64,000 nt of DNA from Herpetosiphon geysericola (GCF_001306135.1 NZ_LGKP01000025.1:434001-498000); one strand, 5' to 3'; shown: positions 41,571 to 50,599, counted from the first letter of the stretch. The notes: generated by a model from the sequence alone, not told the origin. Numbers and translations are program-made.

Positions 41571-42320
41571 TTAACCCCAATGTTTGGCCAACGCCAGATA
41601 CATTTTAAACTCGTACCAACCCATCACCAACGCCAACAGCATACCCAAGAAGCCATCGCGATAGCCGCCCCAGGTGACATAACGGCGCCAGATTGCGCGC
41701 AACGGTTGCAAGACATAATTTTGGGGCTTGACCCGCACGCCATTGCGATAAAGCGTGGCGGCCTCTGCTTGAGCATAACGCTGCTGCTTTTCGCGCAATT
41801 CGGCCCACGATTCAATATTAATATGCTCAAGATGCTGGCTTAACTGGCCTTCGCTGCCAGCTAAAATAACCAATTCATGTACCAAACGGCTAGGATCGTA
41901 CTGGGCTTTAGCACGTTGGAGCAGGCGTAGTTGACGGTCGGGATACCAACCGCCGCCGCGCAAGGCCCGACCCCAATAGCGGTTGAAGCGCGGAATCCAG
42001 TAGCCCGCGTGGCTTGGTTGGCTTGGCAAAAGCTGGCGGATTTCATGCTGCAAGCTGGGAGTTACCCGCTCGTCAGCATCCAAAAACAGCACCCACTGGC
42101 CCTTACATTCGGCCAAAGCCCGATTGCGCTGGGCAGGAAACGACTCAAACGGCGCAGCGATCACCCGCGCGCCAGCCTGGGTGCAAAGCTCGGCGGTGCG
42201 GTCGCTGGTGCGTGGGTCGAGCAAGACCACAATTTCATCGGCTACATTGGCGATTGAAGCTAAGGCGGCTCCAATGTGGCGTTCTTCATCGCGAGCAATA
42301 ATGGCAACAGATAACAACAT
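41571..42320 (-). CDS. Glycosyltransferase family 2
   Basis: This 249-residue protein has the GT2 (GT-A) start LSVAIIARDEERHIGAALAS and the donor metal motif FLDADERV (Asp-x-Asp) at about residues 79-86. A product-strand segment RWGRALRGGGWYPDRQLRLL-like follows near 115-133. It resembles the WaaE/KdtX-type core-sugar transferases. A C-terminal hydrophobic stretch (FLGMLLALVMGWYEF) suggests membrane association. Its ATG lies one base after the stop of the third zinc-ribbon gene, so it is the last gene of that operon. Confidence 0.88.
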   Translation of the reverse strand: MLLSVAIIARDEERHIGAALASIANVADEIVVLLDPRTSDRTAELCTQAGARVIAAPFESFPAQRNRALAECKGQWVLFLDADERVTPSLQHEIRQLLPSQPSHAGYWIPRFNRYWGRALRGGGWYPDRQLRLLQRAKAQYDPSRLVHELVILAGSEGQLSQHLEHINIESWAELREKQQRYAQAEAATLYRNGVRVKPQNYVLQPLRAIWRRYVTWGGYRDGFLGMLLALVMGWYEFKMYLALAKHWG

Positions 42321-42321
42321 A

Positions 42322-43071
42322 TTAACGCGGCTGCTTCTTTCGAATCAAAAAGGCGATTGAGCTAATTAAGGATAGGGCTGCACAGACCGTCATCATAATC
42401 AAGCCCGAACCTGCTTGATCAATATCGTCGCTGACTGCCGCGCCAATTAATAATAGCCCAGTAATGCCCAAAACAAATAAACTTGGCACAATATTCAAGC
42501 CACCCCAGAGGTTGCGGCGTTTGAGATAGGCCATAATGCTGAGACCCAAACTAATCACTGCGCCAGCAGGAATGCCATAAATAAATAAGGCCGCGCCTTC
42601 ATTCATCACATCTTCAGCATATTGCGGGTCGATCATCTTAAACAAGCTGATGCCTGTGCCACTTAGCACTACTAATGGCAAAAACATGCCAATCAAGATG
42701 CCCAAGGCGCTGATAATCATCAAGATTGCTGGAATGCTGCCATTTGCTGCGGGAATCGCGCCATAACCAGCGTGATTGGGAACGGCATATCCTTGGGCAT
42801 AGTTTGGTTGCGGCGGTTGTCCATAGCTTTGAGGTTGGCCATAGTTTGGTTGTTGATAGGGATTTGGCTGAGCTGGTTGGCCATAGTTGGCTGCTGGTGG
42901 CAGTTGGGTTGGGTTGATCGCTTGGGTTTTATCAACCGGATTCGACATTGGCGGCAGATTGGACAAGACTTGGGTTTTATCCATGGCGGCTGGTTGGGTA
43001 ATTGTTGCGCCGCACGAAGCGCAAAACTTACTGTTATCTGCGATGATGGCTGAACATTGCAAACATTGCAT
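42322..43071 (-). CDS. Zinc-ribbon membrane protein with Gln/Pro-rich linker (paralogue 3)
   Basis: This 249-residue protein starts at the ATG at 43071, after AAAGGAAA. The N-terminus MQCLQCSAIIADNSKFCASC is a zinc ribbon with two CxxC knuckles. A long Pro/Gln/Tyr/Asn-rich linker (about residues 55-110) follows, with repeated QPNY and GQP units. Four membrane spans (about 120-240) complete it. Related to the two genes upstream through the MQCxxC start. The role is unknown; similar proteins occur in bacteria as membrane anchors with a cytoplasmic metal-binding head. Confidence 0.75.
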   Translation of the reverse strand: MQCLQCSAIIADNSKFCASCGATITQPAAMDKTQVLSNLPPMSNPVDKTQAINPTQLPPAANYGQPAQPNPYQQPNYGQPQSYGQPPQPNYAQGYAVPNHAGYGAIPAANGSIPAILMIISALGILIGMFLPLVVLSGTGISLFKMIDPQYAEDVMNEGAALFIYGIPAGAVISLGLSIMAYLKRRNLWGGLNIVPSLFVLGITGLLLIGAAVSDDIDQAGSGLIMMTVCAALSLISSIAFLIRKKQPR

Positions 43072-43082
43072 TGCGTTTCCTT

Positions 43083-43592
43083 TCATTTTTTGGCTGTTAT
43101 TTGAAACAGCAAACTTGTGGTCGTTAGGGTAAAGCTGCCAAATAAACCAAGCCAAAAGCCTAACAGCGGGCTATACGCTGAAGCATTGATGAAGGCTCCA
43201 AACCCAAAGGTTGCCAATATTACGCTGCCTGCCATTCCACAGAACATAGCAGCCCGCGCCCAAAGCGCATTTTGGCTTATTAAGCAAGCTATAGCAGCTA
43301 AAAATGCTAGCAAGACGACAATTGAATACGCATAACTTAGGCTTGTCCATAAAGCAGGCCATTCAGGGTTAGGCTGGCGGATGTTGCTAAGAACCCGAAA
43401 ACTTTGTGCATCGCGGTCATGTTCAGCTAAAGCTAAGCCGAGTGAGGCGACCATGAGCAACGCATCCATGAAGATTGAAGCACCAAAAGCCAGCAAATTA
43501 GCGCGTCGTTTGGGCTGATTCAGTTGTTTGCCACAATAGGGGCAACTAGCGCTAGCCGTTGCTAGGGTCATGGCACAAGCTGGGCATTGCAT
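43083..43592 (-). CDS. Zinc-ribbon four-span membrane protein (paralogue 2)
   Basis: This 169-residue protein begins with the zinc ribbon MQCPACAMTLATASASCPYC (CxxC at 3-6 and 17-20), followed by a basic KRRAN segment and four membrane spans. It is the same size and layout as the gene before it. The gap to the next gene is 11 bases and to the previous gene nine, so all belong to one transcription unit. The function is unknown. Confidence 0.75.
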   Translation of the reverse strand: MQCPACAMTLATASASCPYCGKQLNQPKRRANLLAFGASIFMDALLMVASLGLALAEHDRDAQSFRVLSNIRQPNPEWPALWTSLSYAYSIVVLLAFLAAIACLISQNALWARAAMFCGMAGSVILATFGFGAFINASAYSPLLGFWLGLFGSFTLTTTSLLFQITAKK

Positions 43593-43601
43593 ACAAACCT
43601 C

Positions 43602-44114
43602 CTAGCTGACGTTGGGCTGCGATCGAGTAAGATAGCGAAACAACGCACCACTCAGTAACAAGCCAACGGCCCCGATGACAAGTAGCCAAAAACCTTCGCC
43701 ATAGCTTGATCCTTTGATTTCAGCTCTAAACATCACACGGATAAAAAGCAACGTAGTTCCTGCGATGCTTGTAGCGCTAGTTGCCCAGTTTTGGCGCAAC
43801 TTTAGGGTACTCCCAACAGCGCTGATAAAAGCGATACAGCCAATTACAACCAATGTGTAACTCATAAAGCGCCAGCGTTCTGGCCATGGAGTAAGTTGAT
43901 CACGCATGAAACCATCAATCAGTTTAAAGGCTTGACCTGTCTGATCGATTTGGATTAACGGTAAAAAGATTGCTACCAAAATCAGGCTCGCTACGCCAAC
44001 CATCACCAAGCCAATAATTTGAAGCTGGTTCAAGCCTTGGCTTAATTTACTGCCGCAGTACGGGCATGTGTTCGTCGAAACCGCAATCACTTTGGTACAA
44101 TGTGGGCATTGCAT
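43602..44114 (-). CDS. Zinc-ribbon four-span membrane protein (paralogue 1)
   Basis: The ATG at 44114, preceded by GAGAGGAA, gives a 170-residue protein starting MQCPHCTKVIAVSTNTCPYC; the longer frame to 44207 overlaps the NUDIX gene end and is not needed. Four hydrophobic segments follow (about residues 32-54, 84-104, 113-131 and 143-163). It is the first of three tandem paralogues and lies 26 bases after the NUDIX stop. The function is unknown. Confidence 0.75.
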   Translation of the reverse strand: MQCPHCTKVIAVSTNTCPYCGSKLSQGLNQLQIIGLVMVGVASLILVAIFLPLIQIDQTGQAFKLIDGFMRDQLTPWPERWRFMSYTLVVIGCIAFISAVGSTLKLRQNWATSATSIAGTTLLFIRVMFRAEIKGSSYGEGFWLLVIGAVGLLLSGALFRYLTRSQPNVS

Positions 44115-44140
44115 TGCTTCTATTCCTCTCATTTCACCAC

Positions 44141-44791
44141 TTATGCTTGAAAATACTCCCAAATTACTCGATGGGTCACCGCGCGAAAGCGACCCCAATC
44201 TTGCCAATTGCCAGCAATTTCGTGGTCTTCGCTGCCGCTCAGGCTTTCGAGTTGCGCTGCTAGGGTTGGTAGATCGGCCACCTGTGGAAAGCCAAAGGCT
44301 GCGACTTGCTCCGATTCATCAACGGCGCCCAACATGCCGCCTAATTCGCGCAGCAAAAAGCCAAAAGTATAAAACGTTGGGCTGGGGCTGTTGGTTGGGC
44401 GATAACTGACCGCCGCCAAAAAACGTTCAACTTGCACATCAAGCCCAGTTTCTTCGGCGGTTTCGCGCAACAAGGCCGTATACACTGGCTCATCGTAATT
44501 GATGCCGCCAGTTAATAAGCGAAAACAATTGGCGGGATAATAGGCTTTGCGCGCGCTGATCAGGCTACCATCAGGCCGTTGCACCACCATACAAACCTCG
44601 CCATAGCGGTCGGCTTTGCCAAATGGCGCAAACAAGCCTTTGATGTTAATCGCTTGTTCAGTTGGGCTAGCAGGATACTGACCATCGGGCAAAACCAAGG
44701 CTACTTGATGCACATGCGGCACGCCAAAACGCGCAACTAAATCGGCTAATTCAGTGCCAACGTGGTTAGGAAGTTGAAATTGCTCAAACAT
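44141..44791 (-). CDS. NUDIX hydrolase
   Basis: This 216-residue protein starts at the ATG at 44791 (MFEQFQLPNHVGTEL), with GGAG upstream. The NUDIX box GGINYDEPVYTALLRETAEETGLD lies at about residues 102-125 and keeps the G-x5-E and RETAEE core that binds Mg and cleaves nucleoside diphosphates linked to another group. A 65-residue extension precedes the fold. The substrate (for example an NDP-sugar or ADP-ribose) is unknown. It heads the run of three zinc-ribbon genes and a GT2 gene. Confidence 0.88.
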   Translation of the reverse strand: MFEQFQLPNHVGTELADLVARFGVPHVHQVALVLPDGQYPASPTEQAINIKGLFAPFGKADRYGEVCMVVQRPDGSLISARKAYYPANCFRLLTGGINYDEPVYTALLRETAEETGLDVQVERFLAAVSYRPTNSPSPTFYTFGFLLRELGGMLGAVDESEQVAAFGFPQVADLPTLAAQLESLSGSEDHEIAGNWQDWGRFRAVTHRVIWEYFQA

Positions 44792-44872
44792 ACAAACGAT
44801 CTCCAGCACAACAAAAATCCTGCTTCAGTATAGAAGATAACGCAAGCCATGGGCATAGGCACAAAACGCTTC

Positions 44873-44901
44873 TTGCCAACAATCTCAACTCGCAGTATAG
44901 T
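44873..44901 (+). promoter_or_regulatory. Promoter placing transcription start at the epimerase ATG
   Basis: TTGCCA (44873-44878) and TATAGT (44896-44901) are 17 bases apart. The expected start at about 44907-44909 falls on the ATG, so the mRNA could be leaderless; no ribosome site is visible. Confidence 0.5.
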
Positions 44902-44908
44902 GCGCGCT

Positions 44909-45880
44909 ATGACACGAGCATTAATTACTGGCGCAACTGGCTTTGTTGGCCAACATCTTGTTCGCTATTTGCAGCAAGCAACCACGTGGGAATTATGGGC
45001 CTTAGGGCGCACGGCGCACCCAGAACTTCCAACGGTGCTGGCTGATCTGCTTAATCCTACGGCGGTGAATGCGGCAGTGGCGAATGCGGCTCCCGATGTG
45101 GTGGTGCATTTAGCTGCCCAATCGGCGATTCCGCAATCGTTTCGCGACCCTGCTGGCACATTCAATAGCAATGTGCTTGGCCAATTACACCTGTTTGAAG
45201 CGATCAAGGCTGCTCAGCTTGATCCGCTGGTGCTGGTGGTTGGCTCGAATGCGATGTATGGCATGGCCCATCGTTCGGGCTTGCCAGCAGATGAAAACAC
45301 CATGCTTTGCCCAGCCGATCCGTATGCTGTTTCCAAGGCAGCCCAAGATTTGTTGGCGGGCCAATGGTGGTATAGCCATGGCCTGAAGGTGATTCGTGCT
45401 CGGCCATTTAACCACACTGGGCCAGGCCAGCGCGCCGATTTTGTGGTGCCAGCGTTTGCCCACCAGATTGCGCGCATTGAAGCAGGCTTGCAACCGCCAG
45501 TGATTCAGGTTGGCAACCTCTCGCCCCAACGTGATTTTAGCGATGTGCGCGATGTTGTGCGTGCCTATCACTTGCTGCTCGAACGAGCGCAGCCTGGTGA
45601 GATTTATAATATTGGTGTCGGTCAGAGTGTCTCAATTCAGTCAATTCTTGATAGCCTCATTGCACTCAGTGGCCAAACGATAACGGTCGAAGTTGATCCT
45701 CAACGCTTGCGTCCGGTTGATGTGCCAATTGTGGCCTGCGACGCGACCCGTTTGCGTAACCAAATCGGCTGGGAGCCGCACTATCGGCTTGAAGATACCC
45801 TGCGCGATATTCTTGCTGAATGGCGCAGCCACGTTGCTAGCGAGGTCGAGAGAGTTGGCTCCCACAATAACCAAACATAG
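44909..45880 (+). CDS. NAD(P)-dependent epimerase/dehydratase, GDP-mannose dehydratase or GDP-rhamnose reductase type
   Basis: This 323-residue short-chain dehydrogenase/reductase of the extended type starts at 44909 (MTRALITGATGFVGQ). The nucleotide loop TGATGFVGQHL is at residues 7-17 and the catalytic Tyr-x3-Lys in DPYAVSKAA near 135-143. HTGPGQRADFVVPAF near 167 and the late RPVDVP...IGWEPHY segment are characteristic of GDP-mannose 4,6-dehydratase and GDP-6-deoxy-4-keto-mannose reductase. The following ManC gene supports a GDP-mannose-derived deoxysugar such as GDP-rhamnose. Which of the two steps it performs cannot be fixed from sequence alone. Confidence 0.8.
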   Translation: MTRALITGATGFVGQHLVRYLQQATTWELWALGRTAHPELPTVLADLLNPTAVNAAVANAAPDVVVHLAAQSAIPQSFRDPAGTFNSNVLGQLHLFEAIKAAQLDPLVLVVGSNAMYGMAHRSGLPADENTMLCPADPYAVSKAAQDLLAGQWWYSHGLKVIRARPFNHTGPGQRADFVVPAFAHQIARIEAGLQPPVIQVGNLSPQRDFSDVRDVVRAYHLLLERAQPGEIYNIGVGQSVSIQSILDSLIALSGQTITVEVDPQRLRPVDVPIVACDATRLRNQIGWEPHYRLEDTLRDILAEWRSHVASEVERVGSHNNQT

Positions 45881-45892
45881 AGGATTAACGAT

Positions 45893-46963
45893 ATGGATAT
45901 CTTAGTGCTTGCCGGTGGGACTGGCTCGCGCTTGTGGCCACGCTCACGGCGCACCAAGCCCAAGCAGTTTTTACCCTTGCTTTCAAATCGCACCATGCTC
46001 CAAGAAACTGTCGATCGCGTGCGACCGTTGATGGAAGAAGGCCGCGTTTTCGTGGTAACTGGCTCGGATTACGAGGAATTAATTCGCGAGCAGTTGCATG
46101 ATGTGCCACGCAATAACGTCATTTTAGAGCCAAGTGGCCGCGGCACTGCTTCGGCAATTGGCTTGGCAGCAATCCACATGCGGCGTTCGGCGCCTGATGC
46201 TGTGATGGCGGTGCTCAGCGCTGATCACTTGATTTTGCGCAACGAAGCCTTTCGTCAAGCCTTGCAAGCTGCCGAAGTTGCCGCCCGCGAAGGCTATTTG
46301 GTCACTTTGGGGGTAAAACCATCGTTTGCCAACACTGGCTATGGCTATATTCAATGTGGCGACTTGATCACCGAAGCGCATAATCACAAAATTCATCGGG
46401 TGCAGCGCTTTGCAGAAAAGCCCGACCATGATACCGCCGAGCGCTATTTGGCCCAAGGCAATTATTTTTGGAACGCTGGAATTTTCGTTTGGCAAACCAA
46501 AACCTTCCTTGATGCAATTAGCAAACATATGCCCGAATTGCGCAACCAGCTGAATCAAGTGCAAGCTTCGTTTGGCAAATCGCGCTACCACGATACCTTG
46601 GCTCAGGTCTGGGATAATGTCGAAAATATCACGGTCGATTATGGCATTATGGAGCGCGCGCCAAATGTAGCAGTCGTGCCCGTTGATATTGGCTGGAGCG
46701 ATGTTGGCGATTGGCATACCTTGACAACCTTGATGAGCGACGACGATTCGGCGAATGTCGTGATTGGCCCGCATGTCGAGGTTGATACCAAATCGACTTT
46801 GATTTACAGCGATTCAGGCCGCATGATCGCCACGATTGGGCTTGATGGCTTTTTGGTTGTCGATACTGGCGATGCCTTGCTGATTGCGCCCCGCGATCGT
46901 GCTCAAGATGTCAAGAAAATTGTTGATCAGTTGCGGACTGAAGGCCGCAACGATGTTTTGTAA
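45893..46963 (+). CDS. manC: Mannose-1-phosphate guanylyltransferase
   Basis: This 356-residue protein makes GDP-mannose from mannose-1-phosphate and GTP. The nucleotide-binding N-terminus ILVLAGGTGSRLWPRSRRTK and KPKQFLPLL are diagnostic. FAEKPDHDTAERYLAQGNYFWN near residues 163-185 forms the sugar-binding region and PVDIGWSDVGDWHTL near 263 is the family's second signature. It is the short, single-domain form without a C-terminal isomerase domain. AGAGGATT precedes the ATG, and the gene lies 12 bases after the epimerase, so they form an operon. Confidence 0.93.
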   Translation: MDILVLAGGTGSRLWPRSRRTKPKQFLPLLSNRTMLQETVDRVRPLMEEGRVFVVTGSDYEELIREQLHDVPRNNVILEPSGRGTASAIGLAAIHMRRSAPDAVMAVLSADHLILRNEAFRQALQAAEVAAREGYLVTLGVKPSFANTGYGYIQCGDLITEAHNHKIHRVQRFAEKPDHDTAERYLAQGNYFWNAGIFVWQTKTFLDAISKHMPELRNQLNQVQASFGKSRYHDTLAQVWDNVENITVDYGIMERAPNVAVVPVDIGWSDVGDWHTLTTLMSDDDSANVVIGPHVEVDTKSTLIYSDSGRMIATIGLDGFLVVDTGDALLIAPRDRAQDVKKIVDQLRTEGRNDVL

Positions 46964-46978
46964 GCTATAATTGAGCGT

Positions 46979-47025
46979 GCACGGCAGCAGGTGGTTAGCG
47001 ATAACCAAACCACTGCCGTGCTTTT
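46979..47025 (+). terminator. Terminator or attenuator between manC and the next nucleotidyltransferase
   Basis: GCACGGCAG (46979-46987) pairs perfectly with CTGCCGTGC (47013-47021), followed by TTTT. The long loop has its own small stem, TGGTT with AACCA. The next gene starts at 47041, so some readthrough is possible. Confidence 0.75.
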
Positions 47026-47040
47026 ATTGAAAGCAGATCT

Positions 47041-48021
47041 ATGCGTGCAGTTATTTTAGTTGGCGGATTGGGCACTCGGCTGCGGCCATTGACCAACCAG
47101 CTTCCCAAACCATTAGTGCCAATTGCTGGCGAAGCCCTGATGAGCAGAACCTTGCGCCGTTTGCGCAACCAAGGCGTGCGCCATGTGATTTTGGCGGTGC
47201 AATATTTGGCCGAGCAATTTTTGGCCGCCTATGGCGATGGCTCGGCGTTTGGACTGAATTTGCAGATTGTGCAAGAACCAGAGCCATTGGGCACTGCAGG
47301 CGCTGTGCGCTACGCCCTTGAACAAACCAAATTGCTTGAGGCTGGGCCGATGTTGGTGTTGAATGGCGATGAATTAACCGATTTTGATGTTGCTCAGCTA
47401 TGGCAAGCCCACGCGCAAGCTGGCGGCGTGGCGACAATTGCAGTGCGCGAGGTGGCAGATACCTCAGAGTTTGGCGTGGTTGCCAGCGATGAGCAGCAAC
47501 GAGTTTATGCCTTTCAAGAAAAACCTGCGCCAGGCACGGCGCTCGCTAACACAATTAATAGCGGAGCCTATGTATTTGCGCCAGCAGCCTTGGCCCAGAT
47601 TCCAGCTCAAGGCTTTGCAATGCTCGAACGCGATCTCTTCCCCAGTTTGTTGGCAGCCAAAGCGCCGATTTATGCCTACCAACACAGCGCCTATAGCCAA
47701 GATATTGGGACGTTGGCGGGCTATTTAGCGGCCAACGAAGCAGTCTTGATGGGTCGTTTGCCCCAAGAACCAGTGCATGGCATACAATATGCAGCAGGAG
47801 TGTGGGCTGCGGCTGATGCTCAAATCAGCCCTAGTGCCCAATTAATCGCCCCGATTATGCTTGGGAGCGGCTGTGTGGTTGGTGAGCAGGCCCGACTTGA
47901 ACGGGTGGTCGCTTGGGAACGTGTTACAATTGAGGCCGCTGCAAGCTTAACCAATGTCGCTCTTGCCAGTGATGTACTCATTGCCCACCATGCAACTGTT
48001 GAAGGTCTTGCCCTTGGTTAA
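47041..48021 (+). CDS. NDP-sugar pyrophosphorylase (mannose-1-phosphate guanylyltransferase-like)
   Basis: This 326-residue protein has the nucleotidyltransferase signature MRAVILVGGLGTRLRPLTNQ and LPKPLVPIAGEALM. A substrate loop LGTAGAVRYAL lies near residue 84 and VLNGDELTDFD near 106 carries the catalytic metal Asp. The C-terminal part (about 255-326) has short hexapeptide-like units (ADAQISPSAQLIAPIMLGSGCVVG) of a left-handed beta-helix. It probably makes a GDP- or dTDP-sugar from a hexose-1-phosphate. It sits between ManC and the phosphohexomutase that could supply its substrate. Confidence 0.85.
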   Translation: MRAVILVGGLGTRLRPLTNQLPKPLVPIAGEALMSRTLRRLRNQGVRHVILAVQYLAEQFLAAYGDGSAFGLNLQIVQEPEPLGTAGAVRYALEQTKLLEAGPMLVLNGDELTDFDVAQLWQAHAQAGGVATIAVREVADTSEFGVVASDEQQRVYAFQEKPAPGTALANTINSGAYVFAPAALAQIPAQGFAMLERDLFPSLLAAKAPIYAYQHSAYSQDIGTLAGYLAANEAVLMGRLPQEPVHGIQYAAGVWAAADAQISPSAQLIAPIMLGSGCVVGEQARLERVVAWERVTIEAAASLTNVALASDVLIAHHATVEGLALG

Positions 48022-48131
48022 CACCATTCCAATCAACTCATCCAATTCGCTATTTCATTTGGCTTGACGAGCGATCGTCAGCAATCTCTTTTCGTGGAAA
48101 CCCAATTTCAATCGCAAGCTCAGGAGCGTGT

Positions 48132-49547
48132 ATGGCATCAGCAATCAAATTTGGCACCGACGGTTGGCGAGCAGCAATCGCTGAAGAGTATACCTTTGAC
48201 AATGTGCGCATTGTTACCCAAGCCGTTGCAGATTATCTGCATGAGTCGGGCTTAGCCCCGCGTGGGTTGGTGGTTGGTTATGATACTCGTTTCGGTTCCG
48301 AGCGCTTCGCCGCCGCCACCGCCGAGGTGCTGGCTGCCAATGGGATTCACGTTTATCTAACCGAAAAAGCTACCCCAACTCCAGTTGTTTGTTGGAGCAT
48401 TCTTTGCAAAAAAGCTGGTGGTGCTTCAATCATCACTGCTTCACATAATCCACCTAGCGATAATGGCTATAAATATAAGCCAGAATATGCTGGCTCGGCC
48501 TCGCCCGACGTCATCGCCCGCTTGGAAGATCGTTTAGAAAAAGCTCCAGTCAAGCGTATGACCTTGCGCGAAGCAGAAAAACAAGGCTTGGTCGAACGGA
48601 TCAACGGCACGCCTGATTATGTGGCTCAAATCAAGCAAATGGTTGATTTAGAAGCGATCAAACGCGAAGGCTGGACGATCATTAACGATGCGATGTATGG
48701 CGCTGGCGCTGGTTTCTTGCCACTCTTGCTTGATGGCGGCCAAACCAAAGTTGTGCCAATCAACGATACGCGCAATCCGTTATTCCCTGGCATGCGTTCG
48801 CCCGAGCCAATCGACGACAATTTAACCAAGCTCAAAAATGTGGTTAAGCAAAGCGGCGCGTTTGCTGGCCTTGCCTACGATGGCGATGCTGATCGAGTTG
48901 GTTTGGTCGATGAAAAAGGCAAATTCGTCGATCAGCTGCGGGTATTTGGCTTGCTGACCTATTATTTATTGGAAGTTAAAGGCTGGCGCGGCCCAATCGT
49001 CAAGTCGCTTTCGACTACCTCGATGGTCAATCGCTTGGCTGAGCTGTACAATGTGCCAATTTACGAAACGCCGGTTGGCTTCAAGCATATCGGCCCCAAG
49101 ATGATCGAATCGAACGCGATTATTGGCGGCGAGGAATCTGGCGGTTTTGCTTTTGCGAAGCACTTGCCAGAACGTGACGGGATTTTGTCGTCGCTGCTAT
49201 TGCTCGATTTGTTCTTGAAACGTGGCAAAACGCCCAGCGAAACCATGGAAGAATTGCTTAACAAAGTTGGCCCGCACTTCTACGATCGGATTGATATTAC
49301 CTATCCCGCCGAGCAGCGCGATACAATTCTCAAACGGGTTGATGCTGCGCGGCCCGATGCCTTGGCTGGCCTAACCGTCAATTCGATCAATACCCAAGGT
49401 GGCTACAAATATTATCTGCAAGATGGCAGCTGGCTCTTGATTCGCTTCTCTGGTACCGAGCCATTGTTGCGGATTTACACCGAAACCCGCTCTCCAGAGT
49501 TGGTCGAAAAACTCTTGGCTGAAGGTCGGGTCATCGCTGGGGCATAG
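48132..49547 (+). CDS. Phosphoglucomutase/phosphomannomutase family protein
   Basis: This 471-residue alpha-D-phosphohexomutase interconverts hexose 6-phosphate and 1-phosphate. The four domain signatures are in order. The phosphoserine loop ITASHNPPSDNGYK is near residues 98-111, the metal loop DGDADRVGLVDE near 251-262, the sugar-binding GGEESGGFAF near 332-341 and the phosphate loop RFSGTEPLLRIYTE near 437-450. CAGGAG precedes the ATG. It supplies mannose-1-phosphate or glucose-1-phosphate for the two upstream pyrophosphorylases. Confidence 0.92.
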   Translation: MASAIKFGTDGWRAAIAEEYTFDNVRIVTQAVADYLHESGLAPRGLVVGYDTRFGSERFAAATAEVLAANGIHVYLTEKATPTPVVCWSILCKKAGGASIITASHNPPSDNGYKYKPEYAGSASPDVIARLEDRLEKAPVKRMTLREAEKQGLVERINGTPDYVAQIKQMVDLEAIKREGWTIINDAMYGAGAGFLPLLLDGGQTKVVPINDTRNPLFPGMRSPEPIDDNLTKLKNVVKQSGAFAGLAYDGDADRVGLVDEKGKFVDQLRVFGLLTYYLLEVKGWRGPIVKSLSTTSMVNRLAELYNVPIYETPVGFKHIGPKMIESNAIIGGEESGGFAFAKHLPERDGILSSLLLLDLFLKRGKTPSETMEELLNKVGPHFYDRIDITYPAEQRDTILKRVDAARPDALAGLTVNSINTQGGYKYYLQDGSWLLIRFSGTEPLLRIYTETRSPELVEKLLAEGRVIAGA

Positions 49548-49577
49548 ATTTGAATGAAACCGCATAAGTCGAGATGA

Positions 49578-49691
49578 AACCGCGAAGGACGCGAAGCGCA
49601 CGAAGGTTAAGTATCTGGGAAACGTGAAATTTATACAAATTTCAGCGAACCACTTAACTAAACCTTAGCGATCTTCGTGTCCTTCGCGGTT
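49578..49691. repeat. 114-bp foldback MITE-like element, copy 1
   Basis: The element opens AACCGCGAAGGACGCGAAG and closes with a near-perfect reverse complement ending CCTTCGCGGTT. The centre carries TGAAATTT-ATAC-AAATTTCA, a perfect small hairpin. Copy 2 at 53399-53512 has the same length and about 88 percent identity. It has no coding capacity. Confidence 0.75.
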
Positions 49692-49702
49692 TAACGACAA
49701 GA

Positions 49703-49733
49703 AAAAGGCTAGTGTATGATGCACTAGCCTTTT
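49703..49733. terminator. Bidirectional terminator between the mutase and nitroreductase genes
   Basis: AAAAGGCTAGTG (49703-49714) and CACTAGCCTTTT (49722-49733) form a perfect 12-bp stem with a 7-base loop, flanked by A and T runs. Confidence 0.9.
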
Positions 49734-49752
49734 CTTTGCTGATTAACCAAAC

Positions 49753-50379
49753 TTAGTCGATGAATTGGGTAATTTTTTCGACTTCGTGGCGGTGGTGTGG
49801 GTAGCCTTCTTCAGCGGCAACGCCCAACGCAACTAAGCCAGCAAATTGAACGTGAGCTGGCAAGCCCAAGATTTCTTTGACTTGGGCTGGATCAAAGCCC
49901 AACATCAACGAGGTGTCGTAGCCTAATGAGCGAGCGACCAATGAGAGATAGCCAAGGGCGATGTTGGTTTGGCCCAAACCCCAAGCTTCTTTTTCTTCTT
50001 GGCTGCGGTGAGCGAAGGCACCCAAAACGCCATCGATTGCGCCTTGGCGTTGCTCTGCTGGCACGCCTGGGTGAATTACATCGGCGAGGTTAGCTAAGGC
50101 ATCAGTGGTGTCGCTATAAACTGCAATCACAACTGGCGCGTTGCCAACTTGGCCTTGGCCATAGGCTGCTGCTTGCAATTTGTTTTTGACTTCTTGGTTG
50201 CGCACGGCAACGAAGCGCCATGGTTGGATGTTCCACGCTGAAGGAGCTTTGCCGGTCAATTCCAAAATGGTTTTGAGGTCGGCTTGGCTCACTTGGTCAT
50301 TGGTATATTTACGAACTGAGCGACGGCTGTTGATTGCATCGGCGACGCTCAAAACATTGTTTACTGCTGGCTGAGTCAT
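49753..50379 (-). CDS. Nitroreductase-family flavoprotein
   Basis: This 208-residue protein has the FMN-binding N-terminus SRRSVRKYTNDQVSQADL (residues 18-35) and the APSAWNIQPWRFVAV segment near 45-59, both typical of nitroreductase-fold oxidoreductases. The helix-rich middle and the GFDPAQVKEILGLP end near 160 agree. These dimeric FMN enzymes reduce nitroaromatics, quinones or flavins with NAD(P)H. A terminator follows. The natural substrate is unknown. Confidence 0.9.
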   Translation of the reverse strand: MTQPAVNNVLSVADAINSRRSVRKYTNDQVSQADLKTILELTGKAPSAWNIQPWRFVAVRNQEVKNKLQAAAYGQGQVGNAPVVIAVYSDTTDALANLADVIHPGVPAEQRQGAIDGVLGAFAHRSQEEKEAWGLGQTNIALGYLSLVARSLGYDTSLMLGFDPAQVKEILGLPAHVQFAGLVALGVAAEEGYPHHRHEVEKITQFID

Positions 50380-50599
50380 TGGTCTAAACTCCTAGAAAAT
50401 AGGGCAGCACCATCATTTGGGCTGCGGCTGCTGTATCTGTAACTATCATAATTACATATTGTCCTTGGATTTATCTATTGACGCGTCCTTTGGCTCGTCC
50501 CAAGCGCAGTTCATGCTGTCCTAATTGCTGGCAATTTCGGGCAATCTGCTGGTTTTGGGGTACAATCCTTGCGATATGGGTTGCTTATAAGGAGGAACT

